Source of the DNA: Trichinella spiralis | Taxonomy: Eukaryota > Nematoda > Enoplea > Trichinellida > Trichinellidae | Reading direction: 5' to 3' | DNA length: 64,000 nucleotides | Assembly (NCBI GenBank): GCA_000181795.3 | Contig: CM012954.1 | Location: 7,308,733-7,372,732 of the forward strand | Shown here: piece by piece, positions 13,141-27,010 of the stretch | Numbering within the stretch: the first letter of the stretch is position 1 | How the letters are laid out: each line of letters opens with the position of its first letter | Notes under the pieces: model-generated | Database searches by the model: none | Told to the model about the DNA's origin: nothing | Seen by the model: the letters and a program-made list of their open reading frames with translations, nothing else | Program-made: the position numbers and the translations under genes

Positions 13141-15495
13141 GAAAATGCTGATCCATAATTAGCTAGTCATTCCATAATTCTCACCATCATCATTATCATT
13201 GTCATTGTTGCATAAAAGTGATGCATATGAGAAAATAAAAACAAAAAAAATAATACAACATAATAGAGGTGGAGGCTGTTTTGAAAGATGTAAATAGATG
13301 AGCGAAAAGCTGATTTTCGGTAGAGATCAAAAACTGTGCACAAACAGTTAAATTGGTTTGCACAATCAAGCTCATGAATACGCTATTAAACAACGCTATT
13401 AAATAAGCCAGCTTCTAGGTACCTTCATCATGTCGAAATTTCGAAATTATCTCATTGGCAAACAGTAATTTAGCAGAAAACTAAACGCAATCAAAATCTG
13501 AGATGTTTGTTCGGATAAATCATCTGAGTTGCTTCAAAGAATTTCCAATATTTGACAGTGTCCTCGATTGACTGACGGCTTCAAAGCACGATGCCGCCGT
13601 TACACCAGCATGTGTTTACAACAGTGGATGAGAACAATCTCGTCAACGTTTAACAAGCATCTCTGGTAGAATCGTATGAGCATAATTTGATAAATATTTA
13701 TATGACGGAATTTCCTCACGCTACAACAAATTTCAACCCGCATAATCTATCGGTATACTTTGTCAATAAATAGCAGAAAAGCTATACGGCTGATGATGAT
13801 ACATTGTAGCAAACGAGCATCGAAAGTAAAATTATATGAATTGAATGGAAAATGGAACTTTAGTGCAAATTTTCGATATACTTCAAATTGAAATACAAAA
13901 TTCATTTTCGAAAACATTACAAGTGAACAATCAACAAAATCCCAACCAAATGCTAATAAACACTGCATGTGCCGCACCTGCCATTTTAAAGTAAAATCAA
14001 ATCGAAGAACATAATTCTGATTAATATTTAACACAGCAGAAATTATCATTATAAAATAAAATAAGACAAAATAAAACACTCGTCCATCAATCAACTGCTA
14101 TACATACAACTACGCTGTGCATTCAATAATATTTCACAGATTCGTTTATCAAAAGACGAGCTTTATAAAAAATTTTCACTAACAAAAGACAATCTTCATG
14201 AACTTATTCTAAAAGATAAATCACTTTTTGTCCAAATTAATAAGAATTCTAAATTATTATCATCATTATTACTGCAGGTTCACGTATCGGTGTGATGATG
14301 AGGAGTTAGTGACATTTCTAAAGCTAAACGTTCTTTAAAATCTACTTTCAACTTTCAACTACGTAAACCTTCTTAAAAATTCAACGATATTATCAATTAG
14401 TAACCAAACTGTCCGTCCAATTCAATTGAAGTGAATGTTTTTTTCAAATTATTTCTTTGAAAACCTAAGCAGAGTTCTGATTTGTATCAATTGCCATTCA
14501 ACAAAAACTAAGAACACATTAATCAATTGTTGAAAAGTTTTGAAAATACTTCTACCACAGATGAAAAATAAAAAAAGTATTAAAACAAACAATAATTCAA
14601 TAATGTATAATGTAAAGTTTAAAGAAACAAGCAGTGTTCAAACACAAGTAAAGTGCAAACGTGCATGTTCCAGTGCTCATTATATTGCTGCATGCACTTT
14701 CCCAAATTGTTACCTGAACATCTTTTTCCAACAACAGTGTACAAATTTCTCAGTTTCCTTTATTCTAATCCTCACATGTTCACTTGCACTGACTGTTTGA
14801 TGACAATTATATTTTAAAAAAATTTAAAACCCATCCGAACACTAAATAAAGCGTTAATTATTAAACATTCAAATATATGTTTTAGAAAAAAAACTCAGTA
14901 CATTACAAATACCGCGCTTGTGCGCTTCGTAACTTCAAAATCAGTTGATTTTTGTAAATTAACCTTCAACTTTCCTCTTCGCAAACGACAAAGCTTCACA
15001 ACATCCCATTTACGAGTGCTCACGACGAAAGTTACAACAAACAAAAAATACGGTCGCTTCACTTCCACGCAGATGTAAAATTATTCTTTTGTCAAACTAG
15101 AAAATAATAAAAATTAAAACTTGCTAGAAAAAGTTTTATTCCAAAAACTTTTCACGAAGCATAGCTGCATTATTGGATGTGATTGCGCATTTGAAGCGTC
15201 AAAAGCTACACTGCATACTACAATGACAAATCGTGTACATCAACCATTTTTGTATACGTACATAGAATGTGCTCTATAATAGGGGAAGTTTGTTTCTAAA
15301 GCGGCTGCAGTTGAACGTATAACTTGCGGGAAAACAAATCTACCAAACAACAATAAATAATAATATTATTCTAATATTCTAAAAATGTATCAACAGACAT
15401 TTTTTCCAACTATAAAGTAAATAAAATAATCTCAAATATTACATTAGACAATGTGAATGAAAAATAAGCACATCCACCCCCACTCCCATCATCGT

Positions 15496-18400
15496 TCAAG
15501 ACTTTTTTGTTTTCCTTGGCTTATTAGTACTGCTTTTCGCCGGCTTCGCATCTTCATCATCATTTATTTTATTCTTGCCTCTACCTTGATGATCCTTTTT
15601 TTGTTTCGTCTAAACAGTTGCAAAAAACAATATCGTCAATGATAATTTCCAAGAAAAAAGCCACTGTCACAGTCATACCACGCGAAACATTTCCACAGAA
15701 GCATCCTCCTCATCTTCAGAGTCTGAGGGTGGATTTTTCATACGATTTTTCTCTCCATTGTCGAACGGATCTTCGGCTTCTTCTTGAATTCCATCGAATG
15801 CCGCTGACAACATTTTCTTTCTCCTTCCAACCACTGCAGCATCGTTGGAATAGGGCAACAAGTGGTTCGACGAATTGAAAGCACGAGTAAATGCCGCTTT
15901 GGACTACAACAAAACCGCACCGTCGTTGTGCAGTGCTCGATATTATTAATTGTAATTTCCCGCTTTTGTGGACACAAACCTTGCTGGCGACGCTGGACAT
16001 GGGATCCGGTCGATTTGGCCAGATTCCCAATTCCATCATCGCTTCGACATCTTCACGAGTCAAATCGTAAGCTTGGCACTGCTCCACTGCCCCTTTGGCG
16101 TCGTTGTCGACGAGCAATTTCACCACTGCCGATCGCAGTCTGGGCAAATAGTCGACGTTCAAATCATCCGATGTTGCCGAAATACTGCAACAACAACACA
16201 AAAATCGACAAATATATCCGCCATACGATCATCCAATCCTGCTTACTGGAGAGTCATGTGCGTACTTAGTTGTTGCAAGATGCGTTTCAACTTGGAATAT
16301 TTGGAATTTTTTCCAAACCAAGCTGGAAAAGCAATCTGCCCTTGCATAAAACCTTTCAACAGTTCGCACGGAAGTGCCGTAGAAAACATACCCTATCGTG
16401 GGAAATAATTAAAGCAGGCATCGATATTAAATCATTATAAGAACAAAAAGTAAGCACAGTATCCAACCTGCACAGTAAGCAATGACCAATTGGAAAGTGT
16501 ACGAATTTGTCTGTCGACAATGTCGCCCAAAGCGATCAGCTCAGCCGCATCGCTGAACAATTCCATCTTCTGAAGCTGATCTCTGAAATCAATGCAAACA
16601 AACATTTTTCAAACATGCTGTTCACATTTGAAAAAATAACAACATATTATTATCTATCATCTCATTTTCAGTATGGCCTTCTCAATCATGGCAACAACAA
16701 CAGCTTTAAGCAAAATGTTGCTCAAATGACACGAAAATTATCCGTTTACATCATCAAAGTGGGAGGGGGGGGGAAAGAGAAATATGAAAAAAATTATACA
16801 CTTACACCGCATCTTTGGGCACGCAGTTCAAGTAATTTTCTTGCACAAACAATGGGACGGCAGAATAATCTGAAAAAAACAGTTCCATACGATCGTCGAA
16901 ACTGCTTTTCTGACTGCCGTCGGAATACTTGAAAAGCAGACGAGTGGATTCGAAAATATTCTACAACACAAATAAATATAATATAAGACGATAAGCAAAA
17001 CAAAACAACAGACATGTAAATCGACTTACTTGTGTTGTATCTTTTTTGGCTTGCAAAGCCGCTTGACGAGCTTGGTCGAAATCGATGCCACGATTCTGAG
17101 CGGCAAGCAAGCTCAAATGGTGCAACACTTGCCGGATGTCGTGATTGGCCCCTTCGATCAGTTGATCCAAAGCTTGGGGTGGAATTTTCAATCCCTCCTT
17201 GTAAGCTACAGTCATCAGGGCGCTCTGAAAAATAGCAGAGAAAGCAAGAAAACGTGTGTGTGGGTGTGGCCCATTAAATGACAATTTTCAAAATCTTATA
17301 CTCGTATTTGCAACGTCTGCGGTCTGTGGAAACGTAAATCGAAACAATAATTGGCCAAAGTGCGCAACTTTTGACTCTGACGATCGTTGCATATGCAAAT
17401 GATCGGCACCCGGGTGCGTTTGATCAAGTCGATCAACTCTTGGACGCCGGCACGATCTTCATTGCCGCTCATCCCGTCCACCTCGTCCATGATGAGCACA
17501 TGATCGAAGAACGTGCTCGACGACCGTCGTTCGGTTCCATCGTTGCTGTTGACGCGAAAATACTGATCAACTGAACGTGACTTGATCGATTCAGAAAAAT
17601 GCTCTTCTATCAATTTCTTATTTCTTGAATCGGAAGCGTTCAACTCCAAGTACGGTATACCCAACTCCTGAACAAAAAATACAAATCAAACAAACGAGAA
17701 AAAAATTGTTTTTAAACTAATTGCTAAAAATAAATATACATTTTTTCTTATACAATACAATACAACACGCGCCTGCTCTTGCTGTATGTGGCCATTTTTC
17801 GCAAAAATTGGCATTATTATTAAATCACCCGTTGGAGTTGTTGTGAATGCGCGCATTTATTTATACTCAAAAAGCATGTTGTTGTTGTTATTGTTATTTA
17901 CATATTGCATCATTTCATTGCGCAAATAAAAAACAAAACATGCAACAAGTACCTGACAGCAGAGTTGAGCAGTGGTGGTTTTACCAATGCCAGGGGGACC
18001 AGAGAGCAAAGCAGCCTTGAACTGGGCACCGTCGTCGGTAGCATGAGAAGAACGCTTGTCCACTGCTGAAACAAAATGCACAAATGTGAATCTCTATCCC
18101 TCTCCCTCTCCCCCTCTCTTCTGCATGTGCAAGCGAGCATATGCGTTACATTTTTTCCTCTGTCCATCACCGTGGTAGTGGTTCCAATGGCGAAGCCAGT
18201 TCAGAAGCTTGTTGAGACAACTTTTCGGACCATGCTGACCAATGACTTGCTTTATTGATTTCGGCTTGTACTTGTCCACCCACATGACAGCTTGACCACC
18301 GTCGGCGGTTGAATCCAATTTCACATCCGACGAAATTTCATCAATCATCACTTTTGCTTTTTTCTTCGGTGTTCCAGAAATTTTGCTCTTCAACATGAAT

Positions 18401-20918
18401 GAAAAATAGAACTTTTAAAATAAACAAACAAACAAACAAGTAAACCTCGGGTGAAACTGTAGTCGTCAAGCCGTTGTCAGTGGATTTAGACGGCAGCTTG
18501 CTGAGCAAATCAAAAAAGCCATCTTCATCCAAAATTGTAACGCGAAGTTCTTTGGCCTAAACATTCGACTCTTCTCTCAAAAATTAATTAATATTAATTA
18601 ATTAAAAATAATAAACCTTTTTTGTTTTCGTCTCACCGCAGTCCCTTCCGGCCACCAAATAATCGGTCTTCTTACTTACGGCGCCTGTAACTCGGCCACC
18701 GTATTTCTGAATCAACAATTTCACATCCTCTCGATCGACCGTTTCCAAAATTCCACTAAGTACAAATGTCAATCCTTGGAAACAATTTTCGGCACCCTAA
18801 ATAATAGCAGTAATTTATAATGATCCGTGCATATCTGATCACTTGATTAAATTCACCTTCGGAATTTCTCGAGTTCCCAAAGCTCGAGGACCCTCACGTT
18901 GCAAAAATCGCTGATATCCGAAAGATGGTCTTCCAGACAATTTCTCATTTTCATCTTTTCCCTTTCTTTTTTCAGCTTAGAAAATATCTTTTATTATATT
19001 TTTATGAAACAATACAAAATTACATATATATACCAGATGAAGAGGGAGTGGCTGGTTTCGATGTTTGTTTCACTTTTTTGGGCGTTTCAACTGAAGAATC
19101 ATTTTTGACTGGCGTTTTTGGTGAACAACTTTTTTTATTCATAGTACTTTTTCCATCTTTTCCTCCACCCTTTTTCTCGACAGATTCAGCTAATTGAACT
19201 GGCTTCTTTTTTGTCGCCGCTTTCTTCCCATCATCTGCAAATACATATTTTAATGGAAATTATGTATTTCAAAAAAAAAATTTTTTTTTTACATACAATT
19301 TACAGTCTACAACCTGATTGCCAGATTTATGCAAAACAACATACCACGACAACTACAAATAACAACTTACTCGAATCAATTGTCTTTTTATTATCTGGTG
19401 GAATTTTTTTCTTTTCCTCTAAAATTGATTGGATGAAGTTAAATTTTACGAACAACAATTTCTGAATGCAAATTTCTACTCGACTGAGACTCGACGGCGG
19501 AACGTTTGCTTTTGGATGCTTTAGGTGAAGAGAGCGCCGCAGTTTCGACGACGTTCATTGGCTGTGCACCGGTCAAAATTTCGTCAATTACATCGGGCGT
19601 GGTCGCCTTTTTCCTGCCCCTCTTTTTCGGTCCACTTGCACCCGGACTATCCTAGACGAAAAATTGCACAACTGATTCAATAAAATCAAATAACAATAAT
19701 AATAATAAATTAATGCACAAATAAAAATAAATATATACAAAATCTGCCATCGCTTCGTCCAACACTTTCGAAAACGCTTTACCGTGCCTTTTCGACGACT
19801 GGGAAAAATAATCCGATACTGCAATCGGCTTCAGCGATTCATTTTTCTCTTCACTTTCCAAACGCTTGCTTTTCTTCTTTTTCGACGGCTCAGCTTGCAC
19901 TGCAAAAGCAAAAATACAAATAAATAAATAAATAAATATTCAAACAAAAAAAGCTACCGACCCTTTTTTGGTGAATCTTCAAACTGCGATTCGTCGGATT
20001 CAATAATCACGCGCTTCTTGGAGCCTCGAATTTTCCTGCCGCTCTGCTCTTGCACTTCAACTGCGGTCACTTTCGTCGCCTTTTCATCTAATTTGTAATT
20101 TAAATTGAAACAATCAATATTATATAGATGTAATATTTTTACTGTTTATATTTCTCTTCCGACTGCTTATCTTGGACGGTAACGGCTCCTCTGAATCTGT
20201 ACTGTCTGTCAAAGTAAAAATTTCAGAAAATTAGAGGGTCCAATACAAGACCAAACGCTATTTCATACCAGATAACAAGCCTGCTTTGGCTAATTTTTCC
20301 TTGGTCGTTTTCACTTTTTTCTAAAATACAATTTAAAAATTCTATTTCAATTTACACTTGAAAACACTGAATTCATTACACTTGTAGGTGTTTCTTTTTT
20401 CGTTGGCTTTGTGCCAAAATAGCTTCGAATATCCTGAAAAACATGCAATTACAGTACTTTTCTAGAAATACAAACAAACTGATTTGCAAAAGTAATTATT
20501 AACTTTCATAACAACTGCTAATAAATGCTAAAATATTTTTCACCTTTGAACAACAACTATTATTGTGAAAACAAAACATTATGCAGAAACAAACAATACC
20601 AATTCTGGAAACGAGAAGGCTTGCTCACCTAACATTGTAGATGAGAGATAATAAGACGCACAAAGTGCAACAATAAACTTGATAGATACATCGATTAGTT
20701 TGCACGATACAAGCATGATAATAAAATGCATTGCATAAAACAAATAACCAATTGCATTGCATTTCAACAAACGTTATTTGAAAATACAAACTAATTTAAA
20801 TTGTGAAAGTTACGCAACTTATTTAACGATGAATGCATTCATGTTTTGCAACAATATTTTGAACATGCACATTTGATAATACAGCAAACAAATAATGCAT
20901 CACCCGAATTCTTACCAT
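15496..20918 (-). CDS. rfc-1: replication factor C subunit 1 (clamp loader large subunit)
   Basis: Largest subunit of the nuclear RFC complex, which loads PCNA at primer ends. A 22-exon model from ATG 20918 to stop 15496 gives 1046 aa (human 1148). The first coding exon is only the ATG (20918-20916); exon 2 (20433-20380) begins DIRSYFG, so the protein starts MDIRSYFG like the human PIP-box MDIRKFFG. A lysine-rich acidic/basic linker follows. The BRCT domain starts at about residue 334 (exons 18796-18617 and 18556-18446). The AAA+ module opens with WVDKYKPKSIKQ. Walker A GPPGIGKT is at 525-532 and Walker B IMDEVDG at about 599-605. The C-terminal RFC domain includes FTRAFNSSNHL, and the tail is lysine-rich. 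All introns are GT-AG and every junction keeps frame. The gene is compact after a 0.5-kb first intron. Confidence 0.97.
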
Positions 20919-22368
20919 TATTTATGCAGTGTTTCGGTAAAATTACAATACATTTCATTCATAAAATAAAACTATACGACTGAAAGGAAACTTTTCTTTC
21001 AAAATGTTATGACAAAAATCCATTTAATACTGTAGAAATTCTGTGACTTTCAAGAGAAAACAGTACCGTACATGAAAATAAAAAGTAAATGGAATGACAA
21101 TTCAAACATTATTCGAACATATTTGGATGCAAAATTTTTCAACGTAATTACTTTTCATTTGATAAAAATAATTTTATTTCCAACATAACAATGCTGCCTT
21201 AAAAATCAACAAAAACTACCCATATACCTGCATTATTGGACAGTAATAAAATTTTTATAAAACAAGAAAACAATCGATGCAACTGGTTTTTCTAACATTG
21301 CACAACTTATGATGTTTAAAATGTGAAAATTAGTTCAACAATTCAACTGTAAAAATGCAGGTACAAATTTTGTAACCAATATTTGGCGTATTTTGTTTCA
21401 GAATGTTTTTCTTTTCATTGCAGATATTGAAAAACAAAAAAAATAAGTAAAAAAATATTTATTTCAAAATCGTGATACCTGTTGTTTTCGAAACACCGAC
21501 AAATCAAGATGCAGTTTTTTTTCCAACAGGCAATTTTGGCTATTTTTTTGACGGCCTCGAATTAGCTGCTTGCTTTTCATCAAACTGTTGTGTTCGGTTC
21601 GCGGTCATGTTCATTCTTTCAAATTGCATCAGCTTTGTTCTGCTTAGCTCTTCAAAAAGATACTTCCAAGTCGTGGTCTGTTGCTGAATGTTGAATTCGC
21701 TGTGCGACAATTTGCCTTTTCCACTCAATTCATGTGTTCCATTTTACATTGGGACAAGCCAGACCAATTCCACCAATCTTTTATCACCATTTTCCAGAAA
21801 TGGGAAAACATTTGCATTGAAATGGTTTTTCTCCCAACTGCCTCCACTTCCAACAAGCTATTCTAATCCTATGCCCACGCCACGTTTATCGCGCGTTATA
21901 GTACAAAGAAAAAGTGCACATTTTGGAAGCAGTGTAAAACAAATTTGACACTTTGCACGTGGCATGTTCTTTGTCAGCTTAAGCGAATAATGTTCACGGC
22001 TTCATTCGTGTAAATGTGTGGATAAATGTATAAAAGAAGAAACAATAACCGACGACATCAGACGGATCTTCATCCGTGGCCAAAAAACATTTTACATACA
22101 TACAGTGGATAAGTTTTTGTCGTAAAATGTCAGAAAACACTACATTTTTCATTGAACAAATTTCTGAAACATGATTTCAAAAATTTTTTTAAATACAGTA
22201 TAATTTTTACAATTTTCACAGTACCCCTTTTATGATACGTAGGTATAAATGGATTTTAAAGAAAAACAATTTTCAATGAATAAACGATAGAAATGACACG
22301 TCAGATTATTCACGTTTGTGTTTTTTATTCTGTATTTCTGTACATCGAACTCGACAGACTGGATCTTG
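20919..22368. other. interval between RFC1 5' end and the channel gene 3' end
   Basis: Contains the presumed RFC1 promoter at the left and the 3' UTR of the channel gene at the right. One coding-like segment on the minus strand (21540-21728) is listed separately. Nothing else is recognised. Confidence 0.55.
21540..21728 (-). other. coding-like segment, unassigned
   Basis: A minus-strand open frame ending at a TAG reads like real protein (WKYLFEELSRTKLMQFERM, then QFDEKQAANSRP), with richer base composition than its flanks. No ATG opens it, so it would have to be a 3' exon, with a possible acceptor near 21727. No upstream exon or family was recognised. It could equally be chance or a relic. 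Confidence 0.25.
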
Positions 22369-23952
22369 TTACGAGTTCATGTAATAACTCCAGTAAGCAA
22401 TGTTGAAAAGGGAAAAAAGTGCCGGAAAGGCAAAACACGAAGCGCGATCAATTCTTTCCGCCATGTATACTGGTCCAAGCAGTGACCAGCACTTCTGAAA
22501 ACAGTAGGTTCGCGTTGGACCGGCACCGACCGCTTGTCTCCAAGGGTGGCGCATCAGAAACCCGCTGCTTGTCGGCCTTGGACAAGATCGCTTTGTGTCG
22601 TCGGTCTGCCGACGATTTGGTAGTTCATTCGGCGATGCATTCTTCGTCAAATAGCCTATCACCGCCAATTCGAGCAGAGAACAAAAGTTGAACGTCATGC
22701 ATGCCAGCATCCATACATCTAGAGAAAATAATAATAATGAATAAATGGTAATTACAACAATACAATTCTTGAATAGATTTTCTTTTTTTCACAACGTACA
22801 CATACAAATCAATAATATATTATTTACATTACACTTACCGATTGCTTTTACATAACTGACACGTGGTAAATTGCGCATAATGTTTCCAAACATCATGATC
22901 ATCGCCAAAAGAGAATTTACACCGAGCATCGTACGAGCCGGTATTGCATACGGACCCAGTGTGAAACTAACCCAACTGATGAAGATGGTCAAATAGGTTG
23001 GAATGTACGCCTGCAGCACGTACCAAACATATCTCCTTTGAAAAGTGAACGTCACGTACAATTCATCCCATACTCCAGCTGGTGAAATCTGCAAAAGCAA
23101 AATATACAATTTGTATGATTTGAATTTTAGATAATAATAATAATGAGCAAAAAAGTTGTACTGGAAAAACAATATGTTCATTCAAATAAGCATAACAAAT
23201 ATGAATTACGTGAATTTCCACTCTAGTAGAAATGTTGACCAAGTCAAAATCTGGCAAGCTGAACTGCTTCATTTGGAACACTTTGCCCTCGCCCCAGCGC
23301 ATTTTCACCTCATCGCTGTTATAATTGAAACTCTGATAAATGAGCGTGCATTTTTGCTTGTCCAAAGGAAATGAAGACAAATCCATACTGCACGGACCAC
23401 GCACTTTTACCCTAAATAAAAATTATAATATTCACAACGATATAAATAATATCCACCACTAAGCGAACGAGAATTCCCCTGGTCTCACCTGTAGTTGGTC
23501 CAAACTGTACCGTTCGAGTAGACGGTCAAGTAGATGTTTCGAAATGGTGAATCATGAATTGAAGCCATTTTGCTATTAATAAAGCAAGAATTGGGCGTCC
23601 AAATTTTGTCGAAAACATGATGCGACAAAGTGATGTTCTGCTTGCAAGGATTCATGGCGTCAAAGCGCAACGCTTTGTCCATCCAAATTTCGTTCACGTA
23701 GATGTCCATTTCGAAGTCGGATGTCAGCTCAGAGACGGAACTGATTTCTTGAACCCAAAATTCCACCATCACCACAACACCGTTCGGATCCGGAACACGG
23801 TGCTTGTTGTACAAGTTGGACTTGAGCAGTAGATCTATAATTGTTGAATCGTTTGCGCAGGATTCGAGCGTAGTGAAATCATCCGCAACGCTGTTTTCCA
23901 GTTGGGCACCAACCAAACACAACAGTACCATCCAAACGACCCCACCAAGCAT
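22369..23952 (-). CDS. pentameric ligand-gated anion channel, MOD-1 (serotonin-gated chloride channel)-like
   Basis: Cys-loop receptor subunit for the plasma membrane. Four exons: 23952-23489, 23411-23210, 23088-22839, 22718-22369, giving 421 aa. A signal peptide ([13 protein letters not shown]) starts the protein. The extracellular domain carries the Cys-loop C162-x13-C176 ([15 protein letters not shown]) and several Asn-glycosylation sequons. M1 is about 243-264. The M2 entrance is Y-AIPAR-T; Pro-Ala-Arg is the signature of anion-selective channels. The stretch [15 protein letters not shown] leads into M3, and M4 ends the protein ([11 protein letters not shown]). The M3-M4 loop is only about 80 residues. 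The sequence around M2-M3 most resembles the nematode MOD-1/LGC-50 amine-gated group; the exact ligand cannot be read from sequence. A splice acceptor (23976-23975) lies 22 nt before the ATG. Confidence 0.87.
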
Positions 23953-24461
23953 TCCTTCCTGAGGTATTCAAGGCCTGCGCGAAAGATGCAAAAGAGAAAA
24001 AAGATGCACATTTACACAAACACATACATACATGCATGCATATATATACATGTTGATCAATTCATTTATCATGCAATTATTACCGATGAATGGCGATGAT
24101 TTGCAATTGCTGTCGTCCGTAATTGTAGTTGTTGTGCAAAGGGAAAGAGAAGAAAAGAAGAAAAATGAAAAACTTGTGCTTCTCAAAATCACAACCGTAA
24201 CAAACCAAGTCGTGATGAACCACACCTTTATTCTAGCTTAAACAAAAACAACACAAAAAACACTGTAAAATCAAACATCAATTTTTCTACAACATAATCA
24301 TCAATCAATATGAATAATATTTTTTCAATGTAATAGAAAAAAGTCGACTCTGATTAAAAAAATATACAGAAAGAAGAAAAGAGAAATAGTTGAAATTATT
24401 AATAAATTAAAAATAGTCGCATTGCCTGGCCTTTGCCTATGGCAAGCATTTCTTCATCTGC

Positions 24462-24484
24462 TCGATCAATGGAACATTGATCGA
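24462..24484. repeat. perfect 10-bp inverted repeat with 3-nt loop
   Basis: TCGATCAATG, loop GAA, then CATTGATCGA. About 0.5 kb upstream of the channel gene start codon. It could be a palindromic protein-binding site or a small hairpin. Confidence 0.7.
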
Positions 24485-25953
24485 ACACCGTATGCGTTTT
24501 TTCTGCCAAATTGATTACAGATTTTAAATGGAGATAAATAAATAAATAAATAATTGAGCTAACTTCCCCCCCTTTCCCGATGGATTTGTTTTGTCTACTT
24601 TTTGAAATTGGTAAAGCGCGCTGATCAGCACCAATAGCAGCAGTAAAGTATCAGTAGAGGTAATGGCCCACAACCAACTGCTAACTGCTAACTGCAGTCA
24701 ATTTGACAATTATTGAAAAATATACATAAATAAAAAATTTAATTTAAAATTAATTCAAAGGAAAAAAAAAGAAAAGCAATAGCTGAACGTTTACGCAAAC
24801 GACGATGATGTCATTCGTGTCTTGTTAAATAATTTCACCAGAACACTATTCCCCATCCTATATTCCATTACGCAGCAAAATTTTGCACTTAATTGAGATT
24901 TAATTTTTTTTCATCTTCCCCATTAAAACACTTTTCGCAGGATTATTTGTGCTTGATTGACATTTCAGCGATTAATGAAATAAACGATCCCAAGTTGATC
25001 ATCTCTGAAAATCATTTTTTAATAAAATTCTAATTGAAAAATTTTATTCACTTTGAAATCAAATTTACTGACATTATTTAAAAAAATAATAAAATTTGTT
25101 CACCATCTCTTTGATTAATTCATCAAAAATTTTACAAAAAGCAACTTATATATTACGCATGTCAAAATTATGCATTTCAATTTTAATTGATCATTAAAAA
25201 AAGAAAGTTCACATCAATTTGTCAGTATCATTAAGCGTGCTTACCAGTGATGATGATAATTGAATCTGCAAGAATCTCTCAAATGTGTAAAACGTTGATT
25301 GTGCGGTCGCAGGCACATTTTTCTGTGTCTTCATCTCATTAGTATGAAGAAAATAGCAGAACGACCAAGCTGAAAACAAATTCCTATCATCGATCATTAA
25401 TCTGTTACAATCAAAATTACCGTAACTTTAAAACATACAAAAAATATCTATACAGTAAATATGTTGCGCAAAAATTGCGTTTGGATAAAAAAATAAATAA
25501 ATGTCTTGATTAAAAAAAAACAACAACAAATAGTTTAATTCGTTGAGTGAATTAAAATTTAAAAATTTGTATAATAAATGAGAATTTTGATTTTGGATTC
25601 GATCAAATGATGATGATAGATAGACAGATATGGAATGTCGTGAATTCGGATTAAATGAAACAAATAAAAATAAAAATAAATCACAGTGAACTGAACAAAA
25701 GAAACAATGGAATTGTGAAAGATGAAATTATGCGAATCTAAAAGTCGAAAACGACAAGCAAACAAATCTATCATAAACATCAATACCGTCTTGCGAGAGA
25801 GATTGACGACCAACCGACAACTTCTACAGTAATCCAACTTCCTCAAATAGAACTAATTGGCTAATTGAAATCTTACTCTAATAAACTTATCCAACGACTG
25901 TCGCTGGTTTATTCGCCTTTTAGTAACACTGAACGACGATTAGCAGGCTATTT

Positions 25954-25980
25954 ATAATAATAATAATAATAATAATAATG
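25954..25980. repeat. (ATA)n microsatellite
   Basis: About eight copies of the ATA/TAA trinucleotide. Confidence 0.9.
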
Positions 25981-26980
25981 ATGATTAATTTTTGAAAATT
26001 CATTTTTTTGCGGTGGGGAGAGGGGAGGGTGTACACAGAAATTTTCTCTTGACAAAGTCAAAGAAAGAGATGAATTTTGTCACATTTCAAAGAATATGAA
26101 AAATAACTAATAAACAAGCATACATCGATTGCACCAAGCTAAAATAGCCCCCAAGTGCAATGTGAATGGATTTTAGCAACACTGCCGGCATTGATTCAAC
26201 GCTTTTCAAAGAGAGTGAGAGTTCCAGTAAATTGAACTTACATAATGTTTTTTTTTTCAAAAGTGCTCCGCATGTAGAAGCAGTAAAAGCAGTAATAGTA
26301 GTAGCAGTTGTAGAAGTGGAAATGGCTGCGGTGATCCAATTACAACAAATTGACGGCCACTTTTGAAAGTTGCAAAGTTGAATGTGCTTTCAGCAGACAC
26401 ACCTGCTTGCTCGGTTGCTTCTTGTTTCTCAAATTACAACATTTTTCTCCTTCTTCTTCTACAAAAAAAAAATAAAATTTACACAATTTTCAATATTCAT
26501 CAATTAAAATTGTCAATTTGAAGTGGAGAAATTTGAATGGAGAAAAAATTTACAATCGTCTATAATTTAAAAACAAAAGTCAAAAGTGAAATAATAATAT
26601 TTTAAAAAACAAAACAAAAGTACACAAAATACTAACAATACAACTGTTCATAATTTATTACGCATAATAAAAGTAAACAAATGAAAAGAAAAGAATGTCT
26701 GAACAGTTGCTCGAAATGAAAACAAGCTTTTCAAACATAAGCATGCTGGCATGCATGCATACAACAATATACTTTACTACTTTCTTTGATAATAATTTAT
26801 GGAATATTAAAAACAGAAATTTATTTATAAATTCTATATTATTGATTTGTGTTATAGTTGAGGTAAAAAGAGAAAGAAAGAGAGAGGGAGAGAAAAAAAA
26901 TTACATATACTTCATAGATAGATGGATATAGTATAGTATAGTATAAGCAAAGGCAAATTAGCCACGCGCAACGTCAGTAG

Positions 26981-27010
26981 TGCCTGCTAGTCGTGTTCAG
27001 CGAGCAGGCA
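26981..27010. repeat. 8-bp inverted repeat in a GC-richer patch
   Basis: TGCCTGCT and AGCAGGCA separated by 14 nt in otherwise AT-rich DNA. Function unknown. Confidence 0.55.

Larger units (their letters stand above)
8009..15495. other. 7.5-kb gene-poor interval upstream of ttx-3 and downstream of RFC1
   Basis: Lies 5' of the ttx-3-like gene and 3' of the RFC1 gene. Mostly very AT-rich with no supported exon. Two less AT-rich islands (about 9.56-10.2 kb and 12.4-13.1 kb) stand out and are listed separately. It probably contains the ttx-3 promoter and any untranslated first exon. Confidence 0.6.
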
